64,000 nucleotides of DNA from assembly GCF_000472705.1 (NCBI RefSeq), contig NZ_KI421453.1, positions 310,001-374,000 of the forward strand. Direction: 5' to 3'. A model generated the notes under the pieces. It did not search any database, had not been told where the DNA came from, and saw nothing but the letters and a program-made list of their open reading frames with translations. The stretch is from Mesorhizobium erdmanii USDA 3471. GTDB taxonomy: Bacteria > Pseudomonadota > Alphaproteobacteria > Rhizobiales > Rhizobiaceae. Shown here piece after piece: positions 16,828 to 25,172 of this stretch (position 1 is its first letter; every line of letters starts with the position of its first letter). The translations under genes and the position numbers were made by a program.

Positions 16828-17408
16828 CGCAATCCGTCCTCGCCCTTGATGTCGGCGGCAGCCAGGCCGCCGACCCGTGCATGAACGCGCGCACCGGTGG
16901 TCATCGCCAGGATGACCGCCATCTCGTCGCCCCGCGGCGCATCGCCGACGCCGATCTCGATCGCGTCGAAATGGCTGCGCACATAGGAGGCGTTGATGTG
17001 CGTGATCGGAATGTCGATGCGCGTTCCGGGGCCGCCAACCTTCTTGGTCGAGGGCACAATGGCCCTGGCGTTGCCGAGGAGTTCGCGCATCGCGTAACCG
17101 CCGGGATTGTGCCACAGTGCGCCATGCTCGAGCTCGCCGGCGGCACCGACGATGGCGCCCTTGCCATAGCCTTCGACAGCGGCCACGCCATCCCCCATGG
17201 CATCGATCAGGCGCCGCGCCATTTCGAGGCCGAGCGGCTTCAGATCCTCCATGAAGCCGGTGATCTCCTCGACGTAGCGTCCGGCAAAAGGGTTGGCGAT
17301 GACGGCGACGATCGCCCCGCGCTTTGGCGGGCGTGCCGCAGGCGGACCGCCCTCATGGAAAATCTCTTCGACCTGGACCAGAAATTTCCTGACCACCACT
17401 GCTGGCAT
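16824..17408 (-). CDS. PF06684 'amino acid synthesis' family protein, paralogue 1
   Basis: 194 residues, the same length as its downstream paralogue. Shared blocks are VEEIFHEGG, VAVIANPFAGRYVEE, GKGAIVGAAGELEHGA, IVPSTKKVGGPGTRIDIP, INASYVRSHFDAIE and RGDEMAVILAMTTGARVHAR. Start ATG 17406-17408 is preceded by GAAGGAT. First gene of a two-gene operon divergent from the BMP transporter. These proteins recur beside amidohydrolases, so a role in breakdown of a nitrogen compound is a reasonable guess, but no reaction is known. Confidence 0.82.
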   Translation of the reverse strand: MPAVVVRKFLVQVEEIFHEGGPPAARPPKRGAIVAVIANPFAGRYVEEITGFMEDLKPLGLEMARRLIDAMGDGVAAVEGYGKGAIVGAAGELEHGALWHNPGGYAMRELLGNARAIVPSTKKVGGPGTRIDIPITHINASYVRSHFDAIEIGVGDAPRGDEMAVILAMTTGARVHARVGGLAAADIKGEDGLR

Positions 17409-17537
17409 TGCGCGTATCCTTCGTCCCGTCGCTCTCGAAATCCGTTAGAGTATCAACAATTATGGATCGCCGATATTTGTCAAGCACGGAGGCGGAGGAT
17501 GCCGATGACGGGCCTGGAAAACTGCATGGGAGGACGA

Positions 17538-17583
17538 TTGACAGCCTGTCGGGCCGCTCCTAAACTCATATGACCATCAACGA
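17538..17583 (+). promoter_or_regulatory. Promoter/operator of the BMP transporter operon (motif site D)
   Basis: TTGACA (17538-17543), 17 bases, then TAAACT (17561-17566) makes a credible sigma-70 promoter. TCATATGACCATCAACGA (17566-17583) covers the expected start point and is identical over 18 bases to site A at 6400. The binding-protein ATG is 79 bases further on. The remainder of the 17409-17661 gap has no other recognised signal. Confidence 0.6.
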
Positions 17584-17661
17584 ACTCGCCGACGTTCCGG
17601 CGACATGTGGGGATGGTCAAGGCGTGGCTTCAAAAGCTGAAAAAAGCTGAAGGGGAATAAC

Positions 17662-18665
17662 ATGACAAGGGCGCTCAAAAGTTTATGTCTGGCCGGTACG
17701 ATGCTGGCCGTTTCGTTGGGATCGGCCGCCGCACAGACCAAGGTTTCGGTCGCCGCCATCTCGGGTTATTTTGCACAGGGCTTTGGCGTTTCGATCGTCA
17801 ACGGCCTCAACAAGGCCAAGACCGATTTCGGCATCGACCTCAAGCTGGTCGACACCGGCAACCGCGCCCTGGACTACCAGGAGCAGTTCGAAAATCTCGC
17901 CAAGGGCAAACAGTACGACCTCATCTTCGTGATGGGCTGGGAACTGGTGGATTCGCTGCAGAAGGTCAGCAAGGAATATCCCGACCAGCGCTTCGTCTTC
18001 ATCGATGGTGTGCTCGACAATCCCAAGATGATCTATGCCAATTTCGCCGAGGAACAAGGTTCCTTCGTCGCCGGCGCGCTGGCCAGCATGATCGAGGCCA
18101 AGGGCAGCGAATTCCCAAGATCGGCGACGGCAAGGCAATCGGCTTCGTCGGCGGCCGCGACATCCCGGTCATCCGCAACTTCCTTGGCGGCTACGAACAG
18201 GGCGCCAAATACGCCGCGCCCGACGTGAAGGTGAACTCCGTCTTCGCCGGCACGTTCGATGACCCGGCCAAGGGCAGCGAACTCGCCCAGGCGCTGTACG
18301 GCCAAGGCTCCGACATCGTCTACAATGTCGCCGGCCCGACCGGCGAAGGTGTGATGCAGGCAAGTGCCGCCGCCGACAAATACTCGATCGGCGTCGATAT
18401 CGACATGTGCGGCACGGCTCCCGGAAATGTGCTCGGCAGCATGCTGAAGCGCGGTGACATCGCCGTCTACACGCTGATCAAGGACGAGGTCGGGGGCAAC
18501 AAGGTCACCGCCGGCACGCGCACCTTCGACCTCAAGTCGGGCGGTGTCGAGTTCAAGGTCTGCGACGACATCGCGCCGAAGATCCCGGCCGAAGTGACGG
18601 CCAAGCTGGACGACATCAAGAAGGGCATCCTCGACGGCAAGATCGTGATCGCCAAGGCGAAATAG
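17662..18665 (+). pseudogene. BMP-family nucleoside ABC transporter substrate-binding protein, frameshifted
   Basis: The first part encodes a signal peptide (LCLAGTMLAVSLGSAAAQ) and the BMP lipoprotein-like domain (SIVNGLNKAKTDFGIDLKLV, YDLIFVMGWELVDSL, RFVFIDGV). At 18114-18116 the run TTCCCAAG breaks the frame, and the original frame stops at 18228. One extra C there would restore GSEFPKIGDGKAIGFVGG and continue to KIVIAKAK at 18665, giving the normal length of about 334 residues. The downstream ATPase and permease genes are intact. A sequencing or assembly error in the short C-run is at least as likely as a true mutation. Confidence 0.85.
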
Positions 18666-18699
18666 GCCAGCAACAGCGCATCCCTCCCAAGAAAGCGCT

Positions 18700-18737
18700 A
18701 CACTGATCCGCCGCGGCAAGCCGCGGCGGATCAGTGT
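18700..18737 (+). other. Perfect 17-bp hairpin after the BMP binding-protein gene
   Basis: ACACTGATCCGCCGCGG (18700-18716) is exactly complementary to 18721-18737 around a CAAG loop. It lies between the binding-protein gene and the ATPase gene of the same operon. There is no T-run, so it is better read as a message-stabilising or processing hairpin than as a full terminator. Confidence 0.75.
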
Positions 18738-18771
18738 CCAATCTGCGAGAGCCCCCTCAATCCGCGAGAGC

Positions 18772-20337
18772 ATGGTGTCGAACGCGCCGGGGTCCCCGAC
18801 CCTCCACAGCACAGCCGCAATGGCCGTCGAGTTGACAGGCATCACAAAGCGTTTTGGCGCCTTCGTTGCCAATGACGGCATCGACCTTGCCGTTCGCCGG
18901 GGCGAAATACACGCCATCATCGGCGAGAACGGCGCCGGCAAGACGACGCTGATGAACATCCTGTTCGGCCTGCTGCAGCCCGACGAAGGGTCGATCCGGC
19001 TGAATGGCGAAGCGACGGTGGTCGCCGATCCGGCGGCCGCCATCAAGGCGGGGCTCGGCATGGTGCACCAGCATTTCAAGCTGGTGCCTTCCCTCTCGGT
19101 CGCCGACAATGTCTTTCTCGGCATGGAAATCCGCCGTCATGGGCTGATCGACCATAAAGCGCAGATCGCGCGCACGCAGGAGTTGTCGAAGCGTTTCGGG
19201 CTGCATGTCGATCCGACCGAGCGCGTTGGGCTGCTCTCGGTCGGCATCGAGCAGCGCATCGAAATCCTGAAAGTGTTGGTGCGTGGCGCCCGCACCATCA
19301 TCCTCGATGAGCCGACCGCGGTGCTGACGCCGCAGGAAAGCCGCGAACTGTTCCAGACGCTGCGCAGTTTCGTCGCCGAGGGCATGACCGTGATCTTCAT
19401 CTCACATCATCTGGAAGAGGTGATGGAGGTGTCCGACACGGTGACGGTGCTGCGCAACGGCCGCAAGGTGGCGACCCGCCCGACATCGGAACTCAGCAAG
19501 GACGAGCTGGTGCGCATGATGGTCGGCCGCGAGGTCAGTTTCGACCGGCGGCCGCGGGCGGCGCCTGACGGCGACATCGTGCTGGACGTCAAGGATCTCT
19601 GGGCGCGCGACGATCGCCGGCTGCCGGCTGTCCGTGGCGCCAGTTTTACCGTCCGCTCCGGCGAGGTGGTGGGAATTGCGGGCGTCGCCGGCAATGGGCA
19701 GACGGAGTTGGCGGAAGTGCTGTCGGGCCTGCGCCCGGCAAGCCATGGCGAAGCCTGGCTGAAAGGCCAGGACCTCACCACACTCTCCCCCGCCGCGATC
19801 CGCGAGGCCGGCCTTGCCCATGTTCCGGGCGACCGCATGGTGCGCGGGGTCGATCGCAATGCGTCGATCGCGGCAAACACGCTGATGGGCCGCCAGCACC
19901 GCGCGCCGTGGAGCCGCAACGGCATGCTCGACTGGAAAGCGATTGCCGGGAATGCCGGAGCGCTGATCAAGGGCTTCGACATCCGCGCGCAGGGAGCGGA
20001 CGATGCGGTCAAGCGCCTTTCCGGCGGCAACATCCAGAAGGTCGTGCTGGCGCGCGAATTCACCAATGGCGCCGACTTCCTGCTGATCGACCAGCCGACG
20101 CGCGGTGTCGACATCGGTGCCCAGGAGGCCATCCATGACGAGATCATGCGCCAGCGCGCTGCCGGCCGTGCGATCCTGCTGATTTCCGTGCAGCTTGACG
20201 AACTGGCGGCGCTCGCCGACCGCATTTTGGTCATGTTCAACGGACGGATCATGGGCGAAGTCGCCGGCGACGATGCCGACGAGGACAGGATCGGCATGAT
20301 GATGGCGGGCGTGATGCCGCAGTTGGAGCCCGCGTGA
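18772..20337 (+). CDS. Nucleoside-type ABC transporter ATP-binding protein (two fused ABC domains)
   Basis: 521 residues with two nucleotide-binding domains, the standard layout for BMP/RbsA-type systems. The first has Walker A GENGAGKTTL, a DEPTAVLTPQE Walker B and the switch SHH. The second has the degenerate Walker A GVAGNGQTEL usual in these proteins, the signature LSGGNIQKVVLARE and DQPTRGVD. Start ATG 18772 is used; ATG 18820 would give a more typical N terminus, but neither has a strong ribosome site. It energises uptake together with the next two permeases. Confidence 0.92.
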   Translation: MVSNAPGSPTLHSTAAMAVELTGITKRFGAFVANDGIDLAVRRGEIHAIIGENGAGKTTLMNILFGLLQPDEGSIRLNGEATVVADPAAAIKAGLGMVHQHFKLVPSLSVADNVFLGMEIRRHGLIDHKAQIARTQELSKRFGLHVDPTERVGLLSVGIEQRIEILKVLVRGARTIILDEPTAVLTPQESRELFQTLRSFVAEGMTVIFISHHLEEVMEVSDTVTVLRNGRKVATRPTSELSKDELVRMMVGREVSFDRRPRAAPDGDIVLDVKDLWARDDRRLPAVRGASFTVRSGEVVGIAGVAGNGQTELAEVLSGLRPASHGEAWLKGQDLTTLSPAAIREAGLAHVPGDRMVRGVDRNASIAANTLMGRQHRAPWSRNGMLDWKAIAGNAGALIKGFDIRAQGADDAVKRLSGGNIQKVVLAREFTNGADFLLIDQPTRGVDIGAQEAIHDEIMRQRAAGRAILLISVQLDELAALADRILVMFNGRIMGEVAGDDADEDRIGMMMAGVMPQLEPA

Positions 20338-21377
20338 TGACTGACCGCCTGCGCGCCATTTCCGGCCAGATCATCGCCGTGGGCGTAGCCCTGCTGATGG
20401 GGGCCATCATCATCCTCCTGGTCGGCGAAAGCCCGGTCCATGTCTTGATGACGCTGCTGCGCGGCGCCTTTGGCGACCAGGAAAAGATTGCCGGCACCTT
20501 GCTGCAGACGACGCCGATCCTGATCTGCGGCGTCGCGGCCTGCATCGGCCTGCGCGGCGGCATGTTCAATGTCGGCATCGAGGGCCAGCTGTTCCTCGGC
20601 GGGTTTGCCGCCGCCTGGGTCGGTTTCAGCTTTTCCCTGCCCGCGGGCATCCATACGCTGGCCGCACTTGCCCTTGCGGTCGTCGCGGGCGCGGCCTGGG
20701 TCGCCATCCCGGCCTATTTCCGCGCCCGCTACAACACCAACGAAGTGGTCTCGACCATCCTGTCGAACTACATCGCCGTGTTGCTCACCTCCTATTTCAC
20801 CATCTTCCTGTTCAAGCGGCCCGGCGGCTGGTCGGAGACGCCGCCGATCCTGGCAACAGCCTACCTGCCCGAGATCTTTTCGTTCTCGCGGCTGAACTGG
20901 GGGCTGTTCATCGGCCTCGTGCTGGCGGTCGGTGCCGCGCTGATCTTCCGCTACACCAGTTGGGGCTACGGCGTGACCATGGTCGGATCGGCGCCGAAAT
21001 TCGCGGAATATGGCGGCGTCAACGTCAAACGGCAGGGCTTTGTCGTGCTCTTGCTTTCGGGCGCCGTCGGGGGCCTTGCCGGCGGCGTCGAGACGCTTGG
21101 CGTGCATCACCGTTTCATGGAAGGCTTTGCTCCCGGTTTCGGCTTCGACGGGCTGATCGCCGCCCTGCTCGCCAACGGCTCGCCGGTCGCCACCATCGTC
21201 ACGGCGCTTTTCTTCGGCGCGCTGCGCAGCGGGTCACTGCTGCTCGAGGTCGACACCACAGCGTCGCGGGAAATCATCACCGTGATCCAGGCGCTGATCA
21301 TCCTCAGCGTATCGGCGCAGGTTCTGATCAAACGCCGTGGCGACAGCCAGGCGGGGGAGCGGCGATGGAAATTCTAG
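20337..21377 (+). CDS. Nucleoside-type ABC transporter permease 1
   Basis: 346 residues with many hydrophobic segments of the LivHM/RbsC-like BPD_transp_2 family. Signature segments are GLRGGMFNVGIEGQLFLGG, YNTNEVVSTILSNYIA and VGSAPKFAEYGGVNVKRQ. The ATG at 20337 overlaps the ATPase stop (TGATG). The 3' end overlaps the next permease by 13 bases. It forms the inner-membrane channel for a nucleoside-like solute with its partner. Confidence 0.92.
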   Translation: MTDRLRAISGQIIAVGVALLMGAIIILLVGESPVHVLMTLLRGAFGDQEKIAGTLLQTTPILICGVAACIGLRGGMFNVGIEGQLFLGGFAAAWVGFSFSLPAGIHTLAALALAVVAGAAWVAIPAYFRARYNTNEVVSTILSNYIAVLLTSYFTIFLFKRPGGWSETPPILATAYLPEIFSFSRLNWGLFIGLVLAVGAALIFRYTSWGYGVTMVGSAPKFAEYGGVNVKRQGFVVLLLSGAVGGLAGGVETLGVHHRFMEGFAPGFGFDGLIAALLANGSPVATIVTALFFGALRSGSLLLEVDTTASREIITVIQALIILSVSAQVLIKRRGDSQAGERRWKF

Positions 21378-22351
21378 ACAAGCTGATCAACGTCGCGCTG
21401 ATCGCGGCGACGCTGCGCACCACCGCACCGATCCTGCTGGTGGCGCTCGGCGGGTCGTTCACGACCAAGGCCGGCATCTTCAACATCGGCCTCGAAGGGC
21501 AGATGCTGGCCCGCGCCTTCTTCGCCGTCATCGGCTCGATCTGGACAGGTTCGGCGTTCGCGGGCGTCGCTTGCGGGGTCGCCGCCGCCCTCGCCTTCGC
21601 GCTTGCCTTTGCCGTGCTGGTGGTGACGTTCCGGGCCAATGAGGTCGTCGTCGGGCTGGCGCTCAACATCCTTGCCGGCGGCATGACAATTTCGCTGATG
21701 AAAGCGATTTTCGGCACGCGCGGATCGATCGTCGGCCACGGCATTGTCGGCCTGCCCAAGGTGCAAATACCAGGCGCCCAGGCGCTGCTCGGCTCGTGGG
21801 CGCCGCTGATCTCCGGCTTCACGCCGATCGTCTACGTCGCGTTCCTCGCCGTGCCGTTGCTGGTGCTGTTCTACAACCGCACCCGGCTCGGGCTCTATAT
21901 CCGCGTCGTCGGCGAAAAGCCCGAAGCCGCCGAGGCACTCGGCATCTCGATCACCCGCGTCCGCTACATCGCCTCGCTGCTGTGCGGATTGCTGGCGGGA
22001 CTCGCCGGCGCGCATCTGTCGCTCGGCTACATCACCATGTTCACCGAAAACATGTCCTCGGGCCGCGGCTTCATGGCGGTGGCGATCCTGATCTTCTCCA
22101 ACGGCGATCCGCTGAAGGTGCTGGCCGGCTGCCTGCTGTTCGGTTTCGCCGATGCCTTCTCGCTGCGCCTGCAGACCTTTGGCTTCCCATCCTATCTGGT
22201 GCTTACCGTGCCCTACGTCGTCGCGCTAACGGCATTGTTCGCGCTGTCCTACCGGGCGCGGCCAAAAATCATCAAGGAGACGCTGGCGTCGATGCAGAAA
22301 CTGCTGTCGGCGGACAGGAACAGCGCCCAGGTCGATAAAAATCCGCAATGA
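21365..22351 (+). CDS. Nucleoside-type ABC transporter permease 2
   Basis: 328 residues, BPD_transp_2 family. It carries SFTTKAGIFNIGLEGQMLAR and FRANEVVVGLALNILAGGM, paralogous to blocks in the first permease, and VVGEKPEAAEALGISITRVR. ATG 21365 lies inside the end of the preceding gene with GGGGAG upstream, so it is translationally coupled. An open frame extends upstream through the first permease but is not coding there. A nucleoside hydrolase gene follows after 10 bases, supporting a nucleoside ligand. Confidence 0.92.
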   Translation: MEILDKLINVALIAATLRTTAPILLVALGGSFTTKAGIFNIGLEGQMLARAFFAVIGSIWTGSAFAGVACGVAAALAFALAFAVLVVTFRANEVVVGLALNILAGGMTISLMKAIFGTRGSIVGHGIVGLPKVQIPGAQALLGSWAPLISGFTPIVYVAFLAVPLLVLFYNRTRLGLYIRVVGEKPEAAEALGISITRVRYIASLLCGLLAGLAGAHLSLGYITMFTENMSSGRGFMAVAILIFSNGDPLKVLAGCLLFGFADAFSLRLQTFGFPSYLVLTVPYVVALTALFALSYRARPKIIKETLASMQKLLSADRNSAQVDKNPQ

Positions 22352-22361
22352 AGGAACTCTC

Positions 22362-24203
22362 ATGGAACGCATAATCCTCGACGTGGATTCTGCCGGCGAC
22401 GACATTCTGGCCGTGCTGTTTGCCGCGGCGAACCCGAATGTGAGGCTCGAAGGCGTCACCACGGTGACCGGTGCAGCCGGGCCGATCGAACAGGTTACCA
22501 ATGTCGTCCTCAACACGCTGACGCTTGCCGGGCGCGACGATATCCCGGTTCACGCCGGCGCGTGGCGGCCGATCGTCGGCAATGCCAAGGCCGACATGGA
22601 GGCGCCGGTGCATTTCGAGAAGCGGCTCGTCGCTCGCTTCGGCGACCGGCTCAAGAAATTCAATCCGCCGGCACCACCTCCCGTCCGCCCGGCAACGCCC
22701 GGACATGCGGTCGACTTCATCATCGAGACGGTCATGGCCAATCCGGGCGAGATCACGCTGGTGACGACGGGGCCGCTGACCAATGCCGCGATGGCGCTGC
22801 TGCAGGAGCCGCGCCTGACGGTCGCGCTCAAGCAGCTCTTGGTGCTGGGCGGCAACTTCCAGACGCCGGGCAACATCACGCCGCTGTCGGAGTACAATAT
22901 CTGGGCCGATCCGGAGGCGTCGCGCATCGTGCTCAACGCCGATGTCGAGAAGATCCTGGTGCCGCTCGATATCTGTGAGGACAACCGGGTCGCTGCCTCG
23001 ATGCTGACGCGCGACGACATCGCCGACATGCAGGCCGTTGCCCGAAAGAACGCCGTCGTCGACATGATCGCCGACAGTTTTCCGATCTATATCGACATCT
23101 GGCGCGAGTTCTTCGACCTGGTCGGATTCCCGATGGACGACGCGATCACCGTGGCGCTGGCTTTCGACCCGGCCCTTGCCACGATGACCGAGCCGCTCTT
23201 CGTCGATGTCGTGCTGGACGGGCGCCTCGCACGCGGACAGACGGTTGCCCATCGCGGCCGGCAGCTGCTGCCCGGCGGCGGACCGAAAACCACGCGCGAC
23301 TGCGACCCCGGCCACGACGACGCCATCGCGCTGGTCATGGCGCATCGCTCGCCCGCCATCGAACTCATCGGCGTCACCACGACCTGCGGCAATGCCGAGG
23401 TCGAAAAGACGACGGCCAATGCGCTGCGCATCCTGGAGTATATCGGCGCCGGCGACGTGCCCGTCGCCCAAGGCTGCCACCGCCCGCTGGCGCGGCCGCT
23501 GGTGCTTGGCACCGCCGATGGCCCGAGCGGCCTCGAAGGCTCGCCCTATCTGCCGCAGGCCACGATCAAACCGGTCGACCAGCACGCCGTCGATTTCCTG
23601 GCCGACAAGCTGCGCGCCGCGCCCGAACCGATCCTGGTCGTCGCCACCGGCCCGCTGTCCAATATCGGCCTCATGATCCTCAAGCATCGCGACGTGCTGC
23701 CCAAGATCAAGGAATTGATCTGGATGGGCGGCGTGTTCTACCGCAAGAGCGAGATCATCACGCCGACGGAATTCAATGCCTTCTGCGACCCGGAGGCGCT
23801 GAAGATCGTGCTGGACAGCGGCGTCCCGATCCTTATGGTCGGGCTCGATGTCACCATGCAGGTGCTGATCGAGGCGCCGCAATATGCCGAACTGGCTACC
23901 ATCGACACGCCGCTCGGCAAGCTCGTCAACGACTGGCTGCTGTTCTACGAGAAGCTGCACCGCAACTCGATGGGCGTCGGCGGCGCCATGCACGATCCTT
24001 TGGCACTGGCGCTGGCCATCGACCCGACACTGGTGCGTACGCGCCCGGCCCATATCGGCGTCGACCTGTCCGGCACCTATGCTTTCGGCGCGACGGTTGC
24101 CGATTTCTGGAGCGAGCGCGGCGAGAAGGACAATGCGCGTATCGCCCATGAGGTCGACGCCGACCGTTTCTTCAAGCTGATGTTCGACCTGCTGCGGGAT
24201 TAG
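22362..24203 (+). CDS. Fused double-domain inosine/uridine-preferring nucleoside hydrolase
   Basis: 613 residues, twice the usual 310, made of two tandem nucleoside hydrolase domains. Domain 1 (about 1-305) has LDVDSAGDDILAVLF, TTGPLTNAA and EYNIWADPEAS, but its usual MHDP motif reads MDDA, so the catalytic His is Asp. Its C-terminal tail seems shortened. Domain 2 (about 312-613) has a full set: DCDPGHDDAIAL, ATGPLSNIG, EFNAFCDPEAL and MHDPLALALA; only its first residues are missing at the junction (PGGGPKTTRDCDPG). It would cleave ribonucleosides to base and ribose after import by the preceding transporter. Domain 2 is the likely active one. Confidence 0.88.
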   Translation: MERIILDVDSAGDDILAVLFAAANPNVRLEGVTTVTGAAGPIEQVTNVVLNTLTLAGRDDIPVHAGAWRPIVGNAKADMEAPVHFEKRLVARFGDRLKKFNPPAPPPVRPATPGHAVDFIIETVMANPGEITLVTTGPLTNAAMALLQEPRLTVALKQLLVLGGNFQTPGNITPLSEYNIWADPEASRIVLNADVEKILVPLDICEDNRVAASMLTRDDIADMQAVARKNAVVDMIADSFPIYIDIWREFFDLVGFPMDDAITVALAFDPALATMTEPLFVDVVLDGRLARGQTVAHRGRQLLPGGGPKTTRDCDPGHDDAIALVMAHRSPAIELIGVTTTCGNAEVEKTTANALRILEYIGAGDVPVAQGCHRPLARPLVLGTADGPSGLEGSPYLPQATIKPVDQHAVDFLADKLRAAPEPILVVATGPLSNIGLMILKHRDVLPKIKELIWMGGVFYRKSEIITPTEFNAFCDPEALKIVLDSGVPILMVGLDVTMQVLIEAPQYAELATIDTPLGKLVNDWLLFYEKLHRNSMGVGGAMHDPLALALAIDPTLVRTRPAHIGVDLSGTYAFGATVADFWSERGEKDNARIAHEVDADRFFKLMFDLLRD

Positions 24204-24222
24204 ACCCGCTCGGTTTTTGGGT

Positions 24223-25095
24223 TCAGCGTGGCCCGGTGCCGAGCGCCGGGTCGGACAATCTATGGGCATGCCATCTCAGATGGTCGTCCATGAACGTCGA
24301 AATGAAGAAGTACGAGTGGTCGTAGCCGTCCTGCATGCGCAGGGTCAGCGGGATGCCGGCCTTGGCGCAGCCGGCTTCCAGAAGCCAAGGCCTCAGCCCA
24401 TCCTTGAGAAAACCGTCCGACGTGCCTTGATCGACGAAAAGCTCGGGGAAGCGGTGGCCGTCCTCGATGAGCAAGGTGGCATCGTAGCCCCGCCATGATC
24501 CCTCGTCAGCGCCGAGATATTTTTCGAAAGCCGGCCGCGACCAGCCGGCGGTGCTTGGTTGCACGATCGGCGCGAAGGCCGAGCAGCTTTTGAAGCGTTC
24601 GGGATTTTTGAGTGCGATCGTCAGCGCGCCATGCCCGCCCATCGAGTGGCCAAAGATCGCCTGGCGCGTCATATCGGCCGGAAACTCCCGCGCGATCAAC
24701 GCCGGCAATTCCTCGGTGACGTAGGAATACATGCGGTAGTTCGTTGCGTAGGGCGCTTGCGTGGCGTCGACGTAAAAGCCGGCGCCGCAACCGAACTGCC
24801 AATTGTCCGCCTCGTCGGGAACATCGGCGCCGCGCGGGCTGGTGTCGGGACAGACGACGATCAGGCCAAGCTCCGCGGCCATCCGCCTGTACTCGCCCTT
24901 GTCCATGACATTGGCATGCGTGCAGGTGAGGCCGGAAAGATACCAGACGACCGGGCAAGGTTTTTCACGTGCCTGTGGCGGCACGAAGGCGGCAAAAGTC
25001 ATTTCGCAGGAGCAGGCATCCGAAGCGTGCGAATAGACGCCCTGCACGCCGCCATGCGACTTGGCAGAGGAGATGGTCTTCATCCGGTCCGGCAT
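24223..25095 (-). CDS. fghA: S-formylglutathione hydrolase
   Basis: 290 residues of the esterase D family. The serine nucleophile is in FGHSMGGHGAL and the catalytic His in DGYDHSYFF. Other conserved parts are PVVWYLSGLTCT and SPRGADVPDE. It releases formate and glutathione from S-formylglutathione in formaldehyde detoxification. The start ATG (25093-25095) has GGAGAAG upstream. It lies just downstream of a TMADH-like demethylase on the same strand, whose reaction would make formaldehyde, so the pairing makes functional sense. No glutathione-dependent formaldehyde dehydrogenase is in the window. Confidence 0.93.
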   Translation of the reverse strand: MPDRMKTISSAKSHGGVQGVYSHASDACSCEMTFAAFVPPQAREKPCPVVWYLSGLTCTHANVMDKGEYRRMAAELGLIVVCPDTSPRGADVPDEADNWQFGCGAGFYVDATQAPYATNYRMYSYVTEELPALIAREFPADMTRQAIFGHSMGGHGALTIALKNPERFKSCSAFAPIVQPSTAGWSRPAFEKYLGADEGSWRGYDATLLIEDGHRFPELFVDQGTSDGFLKDGLRPWLLEAGCAKAGIPLTLRMQDGYDHSYFFISTFMDDHLRWHAHRLSDPALGTGPR

Positions 25096-25172
25096 GGTTT
25101 CTTCTCCGCCATCGGCAAACGTGCTTCACGGCCGCCTGTCTACGGACCATGGTTGCCAGGCGCAACCCCCGC

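Noticed and set aside
18700..18737. The 17-bp hairpin as a factor-independent terminator
   Set aside because: No T-run follows and the downstream ATPase and permease genes need the same promoter; a processing or stabilising hairpin fits better.
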